From assembly GCF_037392515.1 (NCBI RefSeq), contig NC_090288.1, positions 17,206,969 through 17,270,968 on the forward strand: DNA of 64,000 nt, in the 5' to 3' direction. Source of the stretch: Haliotis asinina (lineage: Eukaryota; Mollusca; Gastropoda; Lepetellida; Haliotidae). Position numbers and translations under genes: made by a program. Shown here one piece after another: positions 25,490 to 54,771 of this stretch. How positions within the stretch are numbered: the first letter of the stretch is position 1; each line of letters starts with the position of its first letter. Under the pieces are notes generated by a model. The model worked only from the letters and a program-made list of their open reading frames with translations. It did no database searches and was not told the DNA's origin.

Positions 25490-26040
25490 GGGTACTAAGG
25501 TACTAGCCTACATGGTTTGCGAGATGTCTAAGGCGCCAGTGTAGTGATCAACCAAGCTTGAAGTGAAAGGATTGAGTCCACCTGTGACTACATATAAAAA
25601 CCTGGTGTTGTCACAGATGTCACAAACCCCAGAGAACAGTACACAGCCTTGTGCACTTAAAAGGGATACCCACGTATCCGTTGGTATATGGCCAGATGGT
25701 GACCACATGAATACGTGCAGACCCATAATTGTGGCTATAACAAGGTGCTGTAAACTTGGACAAAGCTTCTGTCCCAGTCCACCCGGCTGTGAATGGGCAC
25801 ACACCTCGTGAAAGAAGCCGCCATAACTCGGTGCGCCTTGCGACTGCAAGAGCTGTAAACTCGCCGAGGAGTGGCGATTCATAATTCGATGTTGTCGTTG
25901 GGATTGATATCCAATGACCGAGAGAAATATGCCTGCGCCTTGAGCATGTATTGGCTGCATGGATATATGAGCTGTATAAATATCATATAATGGCAATAAA
26001 ATGATAAGAGTCTCCTTTGTGGAGAGTTTCTGGTAAGCCA
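25490..26040 (+). repeat. Long SINE-like unit of unknown family
   Basis: Starts near a tRNA-like stretch (TAGCCTACATGG as A box, GGATTGAGTCC as B box) and runs about 550 bp to the start of the LINE fragment at 26041. An antisense 177-codon frame (25508-26041) spans it, but its protein has no recognisable domain and it coincides with the unit, so I treat it as noncoding repeat. Unproven without a second copy. Confidence 0.4.
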
Positions 26041-27020
26041 CTGCATCGTGTGTACATGCAGTGTGTGGGACAGGACAGCAATAAATCTAACCTGGAAGAA
26101 GTTACCTGGTCACCAATGTGAAACTGAAGGCTTCCTTTTTGCTGCTCAGGACCAGTCACTTCCCACTCGCAATCGCCAGAATGTAATTTTTAAAGAAAAT
26201 ATACATATGAAATGCCGTCTGTGTAATGAATTCACAGAAACCGTCCAACACTTTGTCAGTGGATGACCTTCCTCAGCACAAAGACCATATCGTAAAACAA
26301 TGTGGCTTTGTCCCCGAGGTCCATCCATGGTTCAACCCTGAACAGGATGAACAGAATAAACTGTTGTTCAAAGCGATCCTAGTGTTAATGTGACCACAAC
26401 TCCCCTACCTTGACATAGGCATAAGGTAGTCTTAGTGCTAAGATTGTTTTGTGCAACGGCACACAGGACGTAATGGAAAATGACAGCTTTAAACTTCTAT
26501 GGAATAGGCCCATATACAGCCTCAGAAAAACGTCTGCCAACAAACCTGATCTTGTCCTTTTTGATAAACTCTATGAATTTATTTATATCATTGAATTTTC
26601 TGTCCCTCTTGACAGCCATGTGATTGAAAAGATACAGGAAATCATGATAAATATGCGGACCACGCCTTTGAAATGTCTTGCTTGCATACAAAGTACAATG
26701 TCGTCAGGCTCCCCATTGTTCTTGGTGCCCTTGGTTTGGTACCTCCTGATCTCTTGGCGCAGATCAGGAGAGTGCCCGGGTTCTCTACCAGGAGTACAGC
26801 CCTTCTGACAGTCTGGGTAATGCAGAAGGCTGCAGTGTTGGGGAGCCTCCATATTCTCCGAAACGTTCTTGGTGGGTTCGACTAGGCAGTGTTTCCTGGG
26901 AGAAACCCCATCCCATTCGCTGTCTGGGCTTCTTGTAGAGGGGGCGAGGGCCCTGAGCTGATGATGAGTTTTGCCGGGCTGACTGTGCCAGGATCACCCA
27001 AACACTCTCTGCTGCATTTT
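26041..27020 (+). mobile_element. LINE 3' fragment, copy 1 (5'-truncated, interrupted)
   Basis: Collinear with the C-terminal part of the LINE at 27021-28640, starting at GTGTACATGCAGTGTGTGG. Keeps the zinc knuckle (CRLCNEFTETVQHFVSG), the endonuclease core (NKPDLVLFDK...YIIEFSVP) and the 3' end GCCAGGATCACCCAAAC...ATCTGTAAATAATAATAA. Relative to copy 2 it has lost about 44 bp after the knuckle, carries a roughly 110-bp foreign insertion at about 26350-26460, and has stops and frame shifts. A dead copy. Confidence 0.88.
26350..26460. mobile_element. Foldback MITE-like insertion inside LINE copy 1
   Basis: This segment is absent from LINE copy 2. It contains TTCAAAGCGATCCTAGTG and GTAGTCTTAGTGCTAAGATT, words of the foldback family also present at 40030-40115 and, in palindromic form, at 55541-55680. 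Borders are approximate and no clean target duplication is visible. Confidence 0.5.
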
Positions 27021-28640
27021 AATCTTAATCTGTAAATAATAATAACTAATGATGGATTGGTCAAGTTACAAGGGGGAGGAGTTATTGAGCATCTTGTGGA
27101 AGATCAGGCCTACACCTATCTTGGAATGCAAGTTCGAGACAAGCTCCAGAATGCACAGATTCAAGATAAACTTCGGGCCAAGTATAAATCTCTTTTATAG
27201 AAACTCTGGAGCTCCGAGCTAAATGCTCGAAACAAGGTCAAAGCCACCAATACTTTTGCGGTGCCAGTCCTCTCCTATTCCTTTGGAGTAGTTGATTGGA
27301 CAAAACAAGACATCCAGGGTCTTGACCGCTTGACCAGAAGGATCATGTCTGATAACTAAGCACACCACCCTCGTTCCTCTCTTAATCGTTTATACATACC
27401 AATCAATTCGGGAGGTCAGGGTTTGATTAATGTGGAAGCTCTTCATGACGGAGTTTTATTGTGTACTTTTGCACATATTTATTTATCGGATGATCCTCTG
27501 GTGATGCATGTCAAGACTCACGATGAAAGCAAGGAATTCCACAGCTATTTTAAGCGTGCCAAGGTTGTTGGACACAATCTGAAATTTGAAGTTGATTTTG
27601 CTGATGGTGATGTACTGCTGGACGGTACAGCGATGGGAGTAAACCAGGTGAAGTCCTTCACCAAGTCTGCTCAGAGTCGGTCCTTTGTGGAGAAGCTGTC
27701 TGAGAAGCCATTGCACCGAGTGTACATGCAGTGTGTGGAAGAGAATATCAATCCAACCGACTCCTTTGCCTGGATGAAGTCGGTTGGTCTCAAATGTGAA
27801 ACTGAAGGCTTCCTTTTTGCTGCTCAAGACCAGTCACTTCCCACTCGCAATCACCAGAATGTGATTCTTAAAGAAAATATCAATATGAAATGTCGTCTTT
27901 GCAATGAATTCACAGAGACTGTCCAACACCTTGTCAGTGGATGTCCTTCCTTGGCAGAAACAGCATATCTTAAAAGACATGATGGCATGGCTCGCTGCTT
28001 TTACTATCGTCTCCGCCATGCCTGTGGCTTTGACCCCGAGGTCCATCCATGGTACAACCCTGAACACGTCCAGGGCGTCCTGGAAAATGATGCTTTTAAA
28101 CTTCTCTGGAATAGGCCAATTTACAGCCTGAGACGAATTCCAGCCAACAAACCTGATCTTGTCCTTTTTGATAAAACCAATGAAATTATTTATATCATTG
28201 AATTTTCTGTCCCTTTGGACAGCCATGTGATGGCAAGATTCAGGAAAAGCATGATAAATATGCAGACCTCGCCTTTGAAATGTCTCGCCTGCATCCCAAG
28301 TACACAGTCGTCAGGCTCCCCATTGTTCTCGGTGCCCTTGGTTTGGTACCTCCTGATCTCTTGGCACAGGTCAGGAGAGTGCCCGGGTTCTACACCGGGA
28401 GTACAGCCCTTCTGACAATCTGGGTAATGCAGAAGGCTGCAGTGTTGGGGAGCCTCCATATTCCCCGGAGAGTTCTTGGTGGTTTCGACTAGGCAGTGTT
28501 TCCTGGGAGAAATCCCATTCGCTGTCTGGGCTGCGTGTAGAGGGGGTGAGGGCCCTGAGCTGATGATGAGCTTTACCAGCCTGACTGTGCCAGGATCACC
28601 CAAACCCTCTCTGCTGCATTTCTATCTCAATCTGTAAAAC
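27021..28640 (+). mobile_element. LINE 3' fragment, copy 2 (R2-type endonuclease)
   Basis: Coding relic of a non-LTR retrotransposon, 5'-truncated within the reverse transcriptase. The first part reads through the post-catalytic RT/thumb (YLGMQVRDKL, NTFAVPVLSYSFGVVDW, LNRLYIPINSGGQGLINV) with two in-frame stops. From 27423 the frame is open for 330 codons: a linker, a CCHC knuckle CX2CX8HX4C (CRLCN...HLVSGC), then a restriction-like endonuclease core PDX14E (KPDLVLFDKTNEIIYIIE). The C-terminal CCHC plus PD-X-E order is that of R2/R4/NeSL-type LINEs, not AP-endonuclease LINEs. The 3' end matches copy 1. Clade assignment is inference. Confidence 0.88.
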
Positions 28641-28774
28641 ATAATCTCTCCATACGCATACGACGATATCATGCTTTACCCCTATCACCAACATCACACG
28701 CTATGAGATAATTACTGAATAACTCAGGCATTCTTTCCCGGAACTAAGCCATACCTTACACCATATATGAGCCA

Positions 28775-28990
28775 GGGTCCCGATTCACAAAGCGATCGTA
28801 GCCCTACGACTGTTGTGAGTCTATGTTAAGCTAAAGGAGTCACGACAGTGGCAGTGTTACCATCGCTTTGTGAAGCGGAGCCCAAGGCCCCGATCCTCAA
28901 AGCGTTGGTAGCACTACGTCATTCGTAATCCTATGCTGAGCTATGAAGTTACGATAGCTCGTAAGATTACGAACGCTGTGTGGATCGGGC
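28775..28990. mobile_element. Two adjacent foldback MITEs
   Basis: Element 1 (28775-28883): GGGTCCCGATTCACAAAGCG at the left end and its imperfect complement (CGCTTTGTGAAGCGGAGCCC) at the right. Element 2 (28886-28990): GGCCCCGATCCTCAAAGCG at the left and CGCTGTGTGGATCGGGC at the right. The two lie side by side with 2 bp between, share their termini, and encode nothing. Confidence 0.8.
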
Positions 28991-29141
28991 ACAGATGGAT
29001 ACCCAAGATAGCCCCTGTGAGTCTGCAGGGAGACAATGGTTGTTTCTATTCCGACTGACGTCCTACGAACAGCCGTTAAAGGGTTGTACTTGGCGTGACA
29101 TGTTACTGGTTGTGACTGATTATTAAAATGTGATTGAGTGA

Positions 29142-29330
29142 GTGAGTGAGTTTAGTTTTACGCTGCACACAGCTATATTCCAGCCATATGGCGGCGGTCA
29201 GTAAGTAATCGAGTCTGGACCAGACAATCCAGTGATCAACAACACGAGCATCGTTCTACACAATTGGGATACGATGACGTGCGTTAGTCGCCTCATACGA
29301 CAATCATGGGTTACTTAGTGCCAAGTCTAC
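29142..29330 (-). repeat. F2 SINE-like element, head-truncated
   Basis: Begins GTGAGTGAGTGAGTTTAG, then CATATGGCGGCGG, GAGTCTGGACCAGACAATCC, AACACGAGCATCG and GTTAGTCGCCTCATACGAC. Reverse orientation. Confidence 0.85.
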
Positions 29331-29530
29331 TTGTTAGATAGCAGAAGCAGAAGGAACAACATGGAAGACAGGGGTATTTGTCGTAGTGTACAGCTCTGAA
29401 AGATAAACAGGTGGTGAACAGCTTGATAACGCTATCATCATCATACAGTCTCCGTATTAGAATCAACCTAAAAAATACTACACCCTGTACTTAACTGAGA
29501 TAGTGAATACCAAATATACCATTTTAGCTA

Positions 29531-29690
29531 TAGTCTGTTTGCAATGAAAACGTAGCGATGAATTCCATTTTTAACAAGAAACTGAATCGAATAAAGTGAA
29601 ATAAAGATTGCGAATCCTGAAAGTTTTACCCTGTCAACTCAGCATTTAAATCTCAGAAGTTTCTTCATCTTATGATAAAAATTGTTTGAC
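29531..29690 (+). repeat. Dispersed repeat R2x, copy 1
   Basis: GTCTGTTTGCAATGAAAACG, CGATGAATT, TCGAATAAAGTGAAATA, GCGAATCCT and AATCTCAGAA recur in the same order and strand at 63020-63165. Confidence 0.75.
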
Positions 29691-31504
29691 AAACGGCCAG
29701 AGATTTCGAGTTGTGCTCCCGAAACAACGGTCACCCTCCTTTTTGAGACCAAGTCCAAACCGTTTCCAGGGAAACCAAGAAAATTACACATGACAAAAAT
29801 ATGCAGATAGCATAAGGAACCACTTAAGCTTATGTTTGATATATCTACCAATTATTGAACGGTTTTAGAGTTACGGTCCGGAAACAAAATGATTATACAC
29901 TGTACACCATACGCTTATGTACCGTGGATGAAAAAGTTAAGGGCCACTCAGAATATTTTGCAAAAATAAAGGCTGGCACATAGGTAATCTTTCACACAAA
30001 AAAACGAGCTGCAATGTATCATAATTTGGTTTTGGACATTTAGTAAAAAACAAAACCATAATGGAAACTGTCTTTTACTTTCAACAGGATGCATGCACTT
30101 TTGGAAAACATGCATTTTGTTTTCCTCAAAAAGTGAAAATCGGAAATGACTGATAAATATGGTCACATGATTGTCACTTTTAACAAGTGAAACCTAATTT
30201 TAATAGTCTTGTATAAGTACAACAGGAATAGTTATTTTGATTTAAAAATCAGTGTCATCATATCTGCAACACTATTTCCTTTAATTGTAAATCCAAATGA
30301 TTATGGCATTCAAAAAAAAACAGTTACCAGATGAACATTCTCAAATTATGGATTGGTCCCCCAATTAGTTCAGCCTAGTATTTCCACAGTTACCTATCTT
30401 AGTTTTGAAATAGGCTGGCACTCAACTGTTTGTTCTCAGTATACCTTGTAATAGAGACGGACGGGCGAGGCGTCGACTATATCACCCCGCATTACCGGGG
30501 GAATGAAAAGGCGACATGGTATATTACTAATTAGTAGACTTGCGTGATAGAATCGGTTTGTTTCAAAAGCACACGCCCTCGTGCTTGTACACACACGTAC
30601 ATGTGCAAGTATATCGCTACACTGGCCCAACAATCGTGGCGTTTTAACTCATTTGCCCTCACAATACATCAACTATAACAAAATTTGCAAATGCGTTAAG
30701 TGAGCTGCTGTACCTTCTTGGGTGATGACAGGTCGTTAGTCATGTACAAACGTATTGGTCACTACAAGGCACTTTGTACGAAATCCTACCCAGTCTTCAG
30801 TTTGAAGAGCAACACGATAACCCGTCGTCCACGACGTGATGTTATTGAGAGACGTGATCATGAAACATTTACCATCATGCACCGTGAAGCACTGCTACGT
30901 CACCGAACAGAGTGGGAAGCAATATCAACACAGCTAATTGATGGCCGAAATCGAAACCGACAATGGTGACGTTGGCAAAGGTTGTTGGCGTCGAACAAAT
31001 CATTAATGTGGTTTGAGGTTAGGGACCTTGCATAACATTCACTGTGTTAGTGAAATGCCACTTCGATCATTTGGAATTATGTTACCATCGGGGGTGATGT
31101 TATTTCATGAAAGAGTTTCAACACGTAGGATCGACTTTAGAACAGAACTAGAAGATACACATGCAGTCAGAATTCGTTAGGTTTTTATTTTTAGATATTT
31201 TACAAAAATAATTTTCAAATAAAATAAAATTATTTCCTCTTCCATGTGAAATCTATGCTATAAATCACTATCAAAATACTATTCGATAAATCATGAACAA
31301 ACCCTGCAGTTAATCACATACTCTGCATAGTTTGAAGATGTCTGAATTTGATTTTGTCATTCGTCAAGGGGAAAGATGACATTCCTGGCAATGATCGCAT
31401 AGGTCAACACTACTAGAAAATCAGAGCCAACGTTCTTTCTAATGTTGTCATGGACTAACGTTTTGCGTCTGAATATGTATAATTTGATTGTAACAAGGCT
31501 CGAT
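29691..31504. other. No gene recognised
   Basis: AT-rich. The open frame at about 30700-30969 (89 codons, basic) has no ATG start and no known domain. Confidence 0.45.
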
Positions 31505-31600
31505 GCTCATCATGTTGATCTCAGGATTGTCTGGCTCAGACTCGAATATGCCATGTAACTGGAATATTGCCGAGTGCGGTGTTAAGCAACAAACAAACCT
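31505..31600 (+). repeat. F2 SINE-like tail fragment
   Basis: GATGCTCATCATGTTGATC, GGATTGTCTGGCTCAGACTC and GGAATATTGCCGAGTGCGG: plus-strand 3' part. Confidence 0.75.
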
Positions 31601-31801
31601 GATATGAACGCGCAAGCAGACACTGACCACATGGTCCCGATCCCTGCCTCCAACGCTGGATGACCTTACTCTGGACAGTCCAGACGACTAATTCTCGAAA
31701 TATTCCCTTGCCATGTCTCATAGCACGGCCAGATGTGCACCGCATTAAACCTCACGTCCACCACACACTGTTGATATACAGTGTAGCTGTATGATATGTT
31801 A

Positions 31802-31995
31802 GACTAACAACTAGTCTCTAAAATATACAAATTTTACAGAAAAAAAGTTCACAGTCAAAACAAATAAACTGTAATGCAAAGGATCCCTGAGACTTTCTTC
31901 TTTTTTTAAGTAAGGGGAATCTATACCTACTACATTTGTAGACTTGCGTCTGTTTTCTTAGATATATTTGCTTCAGGGTTTCTGTATGACAGACA
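31802..31995 (+). repeat. Dispersed repeat family R1, copy 3
   Basis: GACTAACAACTAGTCTCTA, CCCTGAGACTTTCTTC, GTAGACTTGCGTCTG and GCTTCAGGGTTTCTG match copies 1 and 2. Confidence 0.75.
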
Positions 31996-33374
31996 AGCTA
32001 ACATTTCTGGAACATATATATGTATTCCTTTAAAACGAAACACTTCACACAGAAAAAACGATATCAGATATATAGTGGGCTTTCACTGGACTGAGGCGCC
32101 GCAGTAATTTAACCTGAGTCACGCCTGAATGTGTTATGATAACTGTTGTACCGAACCATTTCGAGTGGGTTACAACTCTATGAGCATAAACCACGAACGA
32201 TGATTACACAAAACATTCGGCTGAGACTACCTTGTGCAGCAGAAATCAGCTTTATTTTAAACAGGGATGATCTACGTCTCCCATCGCCCCTTGTTTAAAC
32301 TAAAATCACCAATATAGGGTTGGTTATTCACAAGCCTCATAATCTGGGCCATATGAAACTGAAGTAACGTTGCCCAAAATGAATGGAATAAATGTGCCTT
32401 CTGGGAATAACTCCACAGACGTTTTCCATGGCAGATTGCATGCATGAACCTGATCTTCATGACATTTATATTAAATGATAAGCGACTTAGCAGACAAATT
32501 GGCTATCAGTATCAGTGTCCACAACAAACAGCTCTTTGACATATAGGCAAACACACAACACCTACACGCGGTTGACAATCATCTGAACGATTCAGTGTAT
32601 GCAACAGGGAAAATGGATTTGGATCTCGTTTAATTTCTTGCATTAATTATTGCAACAGGTACTGCCGATTTGGGCAGACATCTCGGACATGTGACTCAGC
32701 AGTAATTGAAGCGCTATCAGTAGACTTCTTGAACGGACATGGTGATACATCTCGGAAGGAAACGTGCTTGACGAAGTGTCCTTAAAGTGAGCATCATTGG
32801 CGTTTCATTGCATGTACCGTAAAGGTTCACAAAAGACCCACCCCTTTATCATTTACGGCTAACTGCGTTCTGCACCGTAAATGACTGCGTGAACCTCCCA
32901 CTGATCACGACCGTGTGGCCGTTGATGCGCAACAAAAAATCTATCAAAAAGATTACAGGATGGCAGCCCCCTAGAATATTTTTACAGATTATTTGTTGTA
33001 CATCAAAGTATTGATATAACATGCTTTAAACATGGATGGCGTCCCACTTATTAAGAAAACTAAAATTCGGTCCTGCTGATATATCAGTCACTCAGACTCA
33101 CTGATTTGCCTTGTCTTGTCATATAGCTGTAATACTGGGAGCTCCCGCCTTGCACAACCCAATAAACGAACGAGACTGAATGATCAGACCCAGAATTTAC
33201 GGTGCTTGTATCTACGTGACGCAGTAACCGACTTTTCAAAGTCAGCGACGTCAATGACACCCTGTCATGTTGCAGTTCCTGTAATACCAAGGAGTCACAG
33301 AATGAAACACACAAAAATCACCCTTGCGCCTTATATAATATCTATAACGCAGATATTAATCTCTTGGCCTGTTA
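31996..33374. other. No gene; one hairpin
   Basis: CATTTACGG (32850-32858) and CCGTAAATG (32875-32883) form a 9-bp-arm hairpin. No exon supported. Confidence 0.45.
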
Positions 33375-33500
33375 GACCCGTGAAGGTCCGGGGTAGAATA
33401 GGCCTTCAGCAACCCATGCTTGCCAAAAACGGCGACTCTGCTTGTCGTAAGAGACGACTAACGGGATCGGGTGGTCAGGCTCGCGGACTCAGTTGACACA
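33375..33500 (+). repeat. F2 SINE-like head
   Basis: GACCCGTGAAGGTCCGGGGT, AGAATAGGCCTTCAGCAACC, GTCGTAAGAGACGACTAACG, ending near CTCAGTTGACACA; the tail half is missing. Confidence 0.85.
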
Positions 33501-33704
33501 TTGAATTAAAGCAACTCTCCAGCTCTGGCAGTCAATGGATGCTTTACCATATTTCGCAGCTTGACCACCGAGCGTTTCTAGGACAACAGCCCGGCCCCAC
33601 AACGAAACACAGGTGATACATTTGGTCTCACCTAAAGCAACTGAATTTGTTCAAAATTGCCTCAGTTCATCCAGCAGAAAGTATGTACTTGGTTGGTTAA
33701 TGTC

Positions 33705-33795
33705 ATGTAACTATAACCTTCAAACGTCTAAGTGGCAGCTTGGGTTATGCAAAGTAATAATAATCATCAGATTCCCATTACTGAGTCCACTGAGC
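33705..33795 (+). repeat. Dispersed repeat R3, copy 1
   Basis: CATGTAACTATAACCTTC, GGCAGCTTGGGTTAT and GTAATAATAATCA recur at 52862-52945, same strand. Confidence 0.7.
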
Positions 33796-33861
33796 AGGAT
33801 GGATACTAGACCCTATGTAAATGAACTGATATCATTATGTTCATCAGATTAACTATTGTGT

Positions 33862-34378
33862 GCAGCAGAGGGTTTGGGTGATCCTGGCACAGTCACGCTG
33901 TTAAGGCTCATCATCACCTACACGCAGAAACGACAACCGATGACTTTCCAAACAATTATATAGACTCCCTTCTGCAGCCTTCTGCATTACCCAGAGGGTC
34001 AGATGGGCCGTGGGCCGTTGGAAAACCCAGGCACTCTCCTGATCTGCGCCAAGAGATCAGGAGGTACCAAACAAAGACCGCTGAGAAGAAAGAGTCTCAG
34101 GACCGTGTACATAGGATGCAATCAAGACATTACAGGGGAAGTCTGCATATCTAGCATGCTATCTTGCCGATCACTTTGCTGCCAAACGGAACAGAAGAGT
34201 CTCAGGACCGTGTACATAGGATGCAATCAAGACATTACAGGGGAAGTCTGCATATTTAGCATGCTATCTTGCCGATCACTTTGCTGCCAAACGGAACAGA
34301 AAATTCATTTGTGTTATCAAAGAAGACAAGATAGGTTTGTCTCTGGCTGTATATGGGCCTATTCCAAAGACGTTTGAA
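33862..34378 (-). mobile_element. LINE 3' fragment, antisense copy 3
   Basis: The reverse complement matches the endonuclease core and 3' end of the LINE at 27021-28640 (AACAAACCTATCTTGTCTTC, GGTACCTCCTGATCTCTTGG, GTGCCAGGATCACCCAAACC). More diverged than copies 1 and 2. It carries an internal tandem duplication of 105 bp (34091-34195 and 34196-34300). Confidence 0.82.
34091..34300. repeat. 105-bp tandem duplication inside LINE copy 3
   Basis: Two units starting AGAGTCTCAGGACCGTGTAC at 34091 and 34196; I see one difference between them (CATATCTAGC versus CATATTTAGC), so the duplication is much younger than the LINE copy. Confidence 0.93.
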
Positions 34379-35179
34379 AGTATCAATATTACAAGCAAAG
34401 CTCAGTGTGTTACAATGCAATCAGTCCTGTTTCACTTTTAATTGTTGCTTACACTATCAATCACAGGTTTGTCACTTTGATATAAAACGACCACACATAT
34501 CTCCACCATCTACACATCCAAAAGCAAAAAGAAGACAGAAATGATAACAAATTGTCCATTCACATGCAAAATTTAATGAAACACATCACAATAATGATTT
34601 TTTATGCCAAGCAATTCCATCATACTAGGCATATAACAGATAAAAATATGATCCGACCATATAAACACAGAATTAGTATGCTTAACTACAATGTCAATGT
34701 CAGCAGACAAAGTCAATGAGGAATCACTGTGAAAATACACCAGGCTCACATGAACACATTGTCGATCACTACCTTCAACACAAGTAGATCAGGAAAATAA
34801 ATAAGAACACTGTAAGCAGAAGAAATTAACATAATCATAGCATTGCAAGACATTCTACAAATTTCCTGGTTATTTCTTACATACATAACTGTCTTAACAA
34901 GAATTTGTCCTATTTTCCTGTATTCTATGTTAATCTTAACAATCTCTACTTATGTTATCAGCTAAAACTCATACAATTTAACATAACAGGGATAAACTGT
35001 CTACCATGTATATGAATAGGTCACCATGATAAAAATCTCCTGTAAATGTGTCTTGCCCTTTGTTACAAAGTCTTCATTTACGGAAATAGAATTCCATATA
35101 TCAAACATCAGAAAAAAAATTAATCAACATATTTCCAAAATGTCCTGAAACTTTCACCATTTTAACATTCTGAAAATCA
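34379..35179. other. No gene; AT-rich spacer past SMC1 3' end
   Basis: Very AT-rich, no exon or shared repeat seen. Part could be distal SMC1 3' UTR if a later poly(A) site is used. Confidence 0.45.
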
Positions 35180-35185
35180 TTTATT
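35180..35185 (-). other. SMC1 candidate poly(A) signal
   Basis: Reading the minus strand, AATAAA occurs about 280 nt after the SMC1 stop codon. It is a reasonable 3' end signal; other AT-rich sites nearby could also serve. Confidence 0.4.
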
Positions 35186-35466
35186 TTCTTGCTGAAATCT
35201 TTTCATATTTTTTCAGGTCATGTTTTTTAGATATTCTTGGGAAATTTCACACAAAAATACAATCATATTTCCAGTTATGAAACATGCCTAATGAGACAAT
35301 AAATGCATTTTGAGCAGTTATACTGCTAAAAAATAGTTCTCAGTTGACATTAGTGAATATGTTTTATATACAAATGAAAATATGAGTCAAATACTTGAAT
35401 CACTTCTGATATGAGAATGATGAAACTGTGAATGATACTATGCAAGCACTTTTGAAATAGAAATAT

Positions 35467-54311
<18,845 letters not shown>

Positions 54312-54771
54312 TTTAATTGTAGTGGAAGGAAGCAACCGAATATGAGATTATCTGCAATCGCAGCTGGTATTTTTGCGTAGAAGTCAAAATGTAAACAAAG
54401 TCATTCCAATGTAGGCCATTATCATGGACGACAAATTTTAGCGCGAATAGATGGCGCTTCGTGCGAGATAATCGAACGTTCTCGCGAGATTGAGTCGGTG
54501 AACGAGGATTGTGTTTTGATTTGTTAATAATAATAATTTAGTTTATATGTCCTATAAGAAGACTTGAAATTAAAACCCCATTGATATGTGAATACAGGTC
54601 ACGTAGATATATGTCACGACTGCTGTTTTACATGTATGTAATTATTTATTTTTAGCCAATGAGAAGCGACCTGTGCCTGCCTGACAACACCATAAACATA
54701 GCAACGAGCGAAAAGACTTGTCAGATGTAGTGAATTTCCCTGGAAGAAGGTCGACGAAATTGTCTTGAAAA
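54312..54771. promoter_or_regulatory. Bidirectional SMC1/RIBC2 promoter
   Basis: The 460-bp gap between the two divergent start codons must contain both 5' UTRs and promoters unless an upstream noncoding exon exists. It is locally CpG-richer than its flanks around 54436-54490. No TATA box is placed sensibly. Visible elements are a perfect TCTCGCGAGA palindrome (54480-54489), an E2F-like TTCGCGC core on the minus strand (54441-54447) and CCAAT boxes at 54406-54410 and 54656-54660. The element set fits a housekeeping, cell-cycle type of divergent promoter. The transcription start sites are not determinable here. Confidence 0.75.
54480..54489. promoter_or_regulatory. TCTCGCGAGA palindrome (BANP/ZBTB33-type element)
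   Basis: A perfect 10-bp palindrome lies 169 bp upstream of the SMC1 ATG and 283 bp upstream of the RIBC2 ATG. This exact word is a known vertebrate CpG-island promoter element, bound by BANP and earlier attributed to ZBTB33/Kaiso, and is enriched at bidirectional promoters. Use by a mollusc BANP homolog is inference. Confidence 0.6.

Noticed and set aside
25508-26041. 177-codon minus-strand frame
   Set aside because: No domain, biased to the borders of a repeat-like unit; no splice or promoter support.
54700-54712. RFX X-box in the RIBC2 promoter
   Set aside because: Only a right half-site (ATAGCAAC) is present; no left half at allowed spacing.
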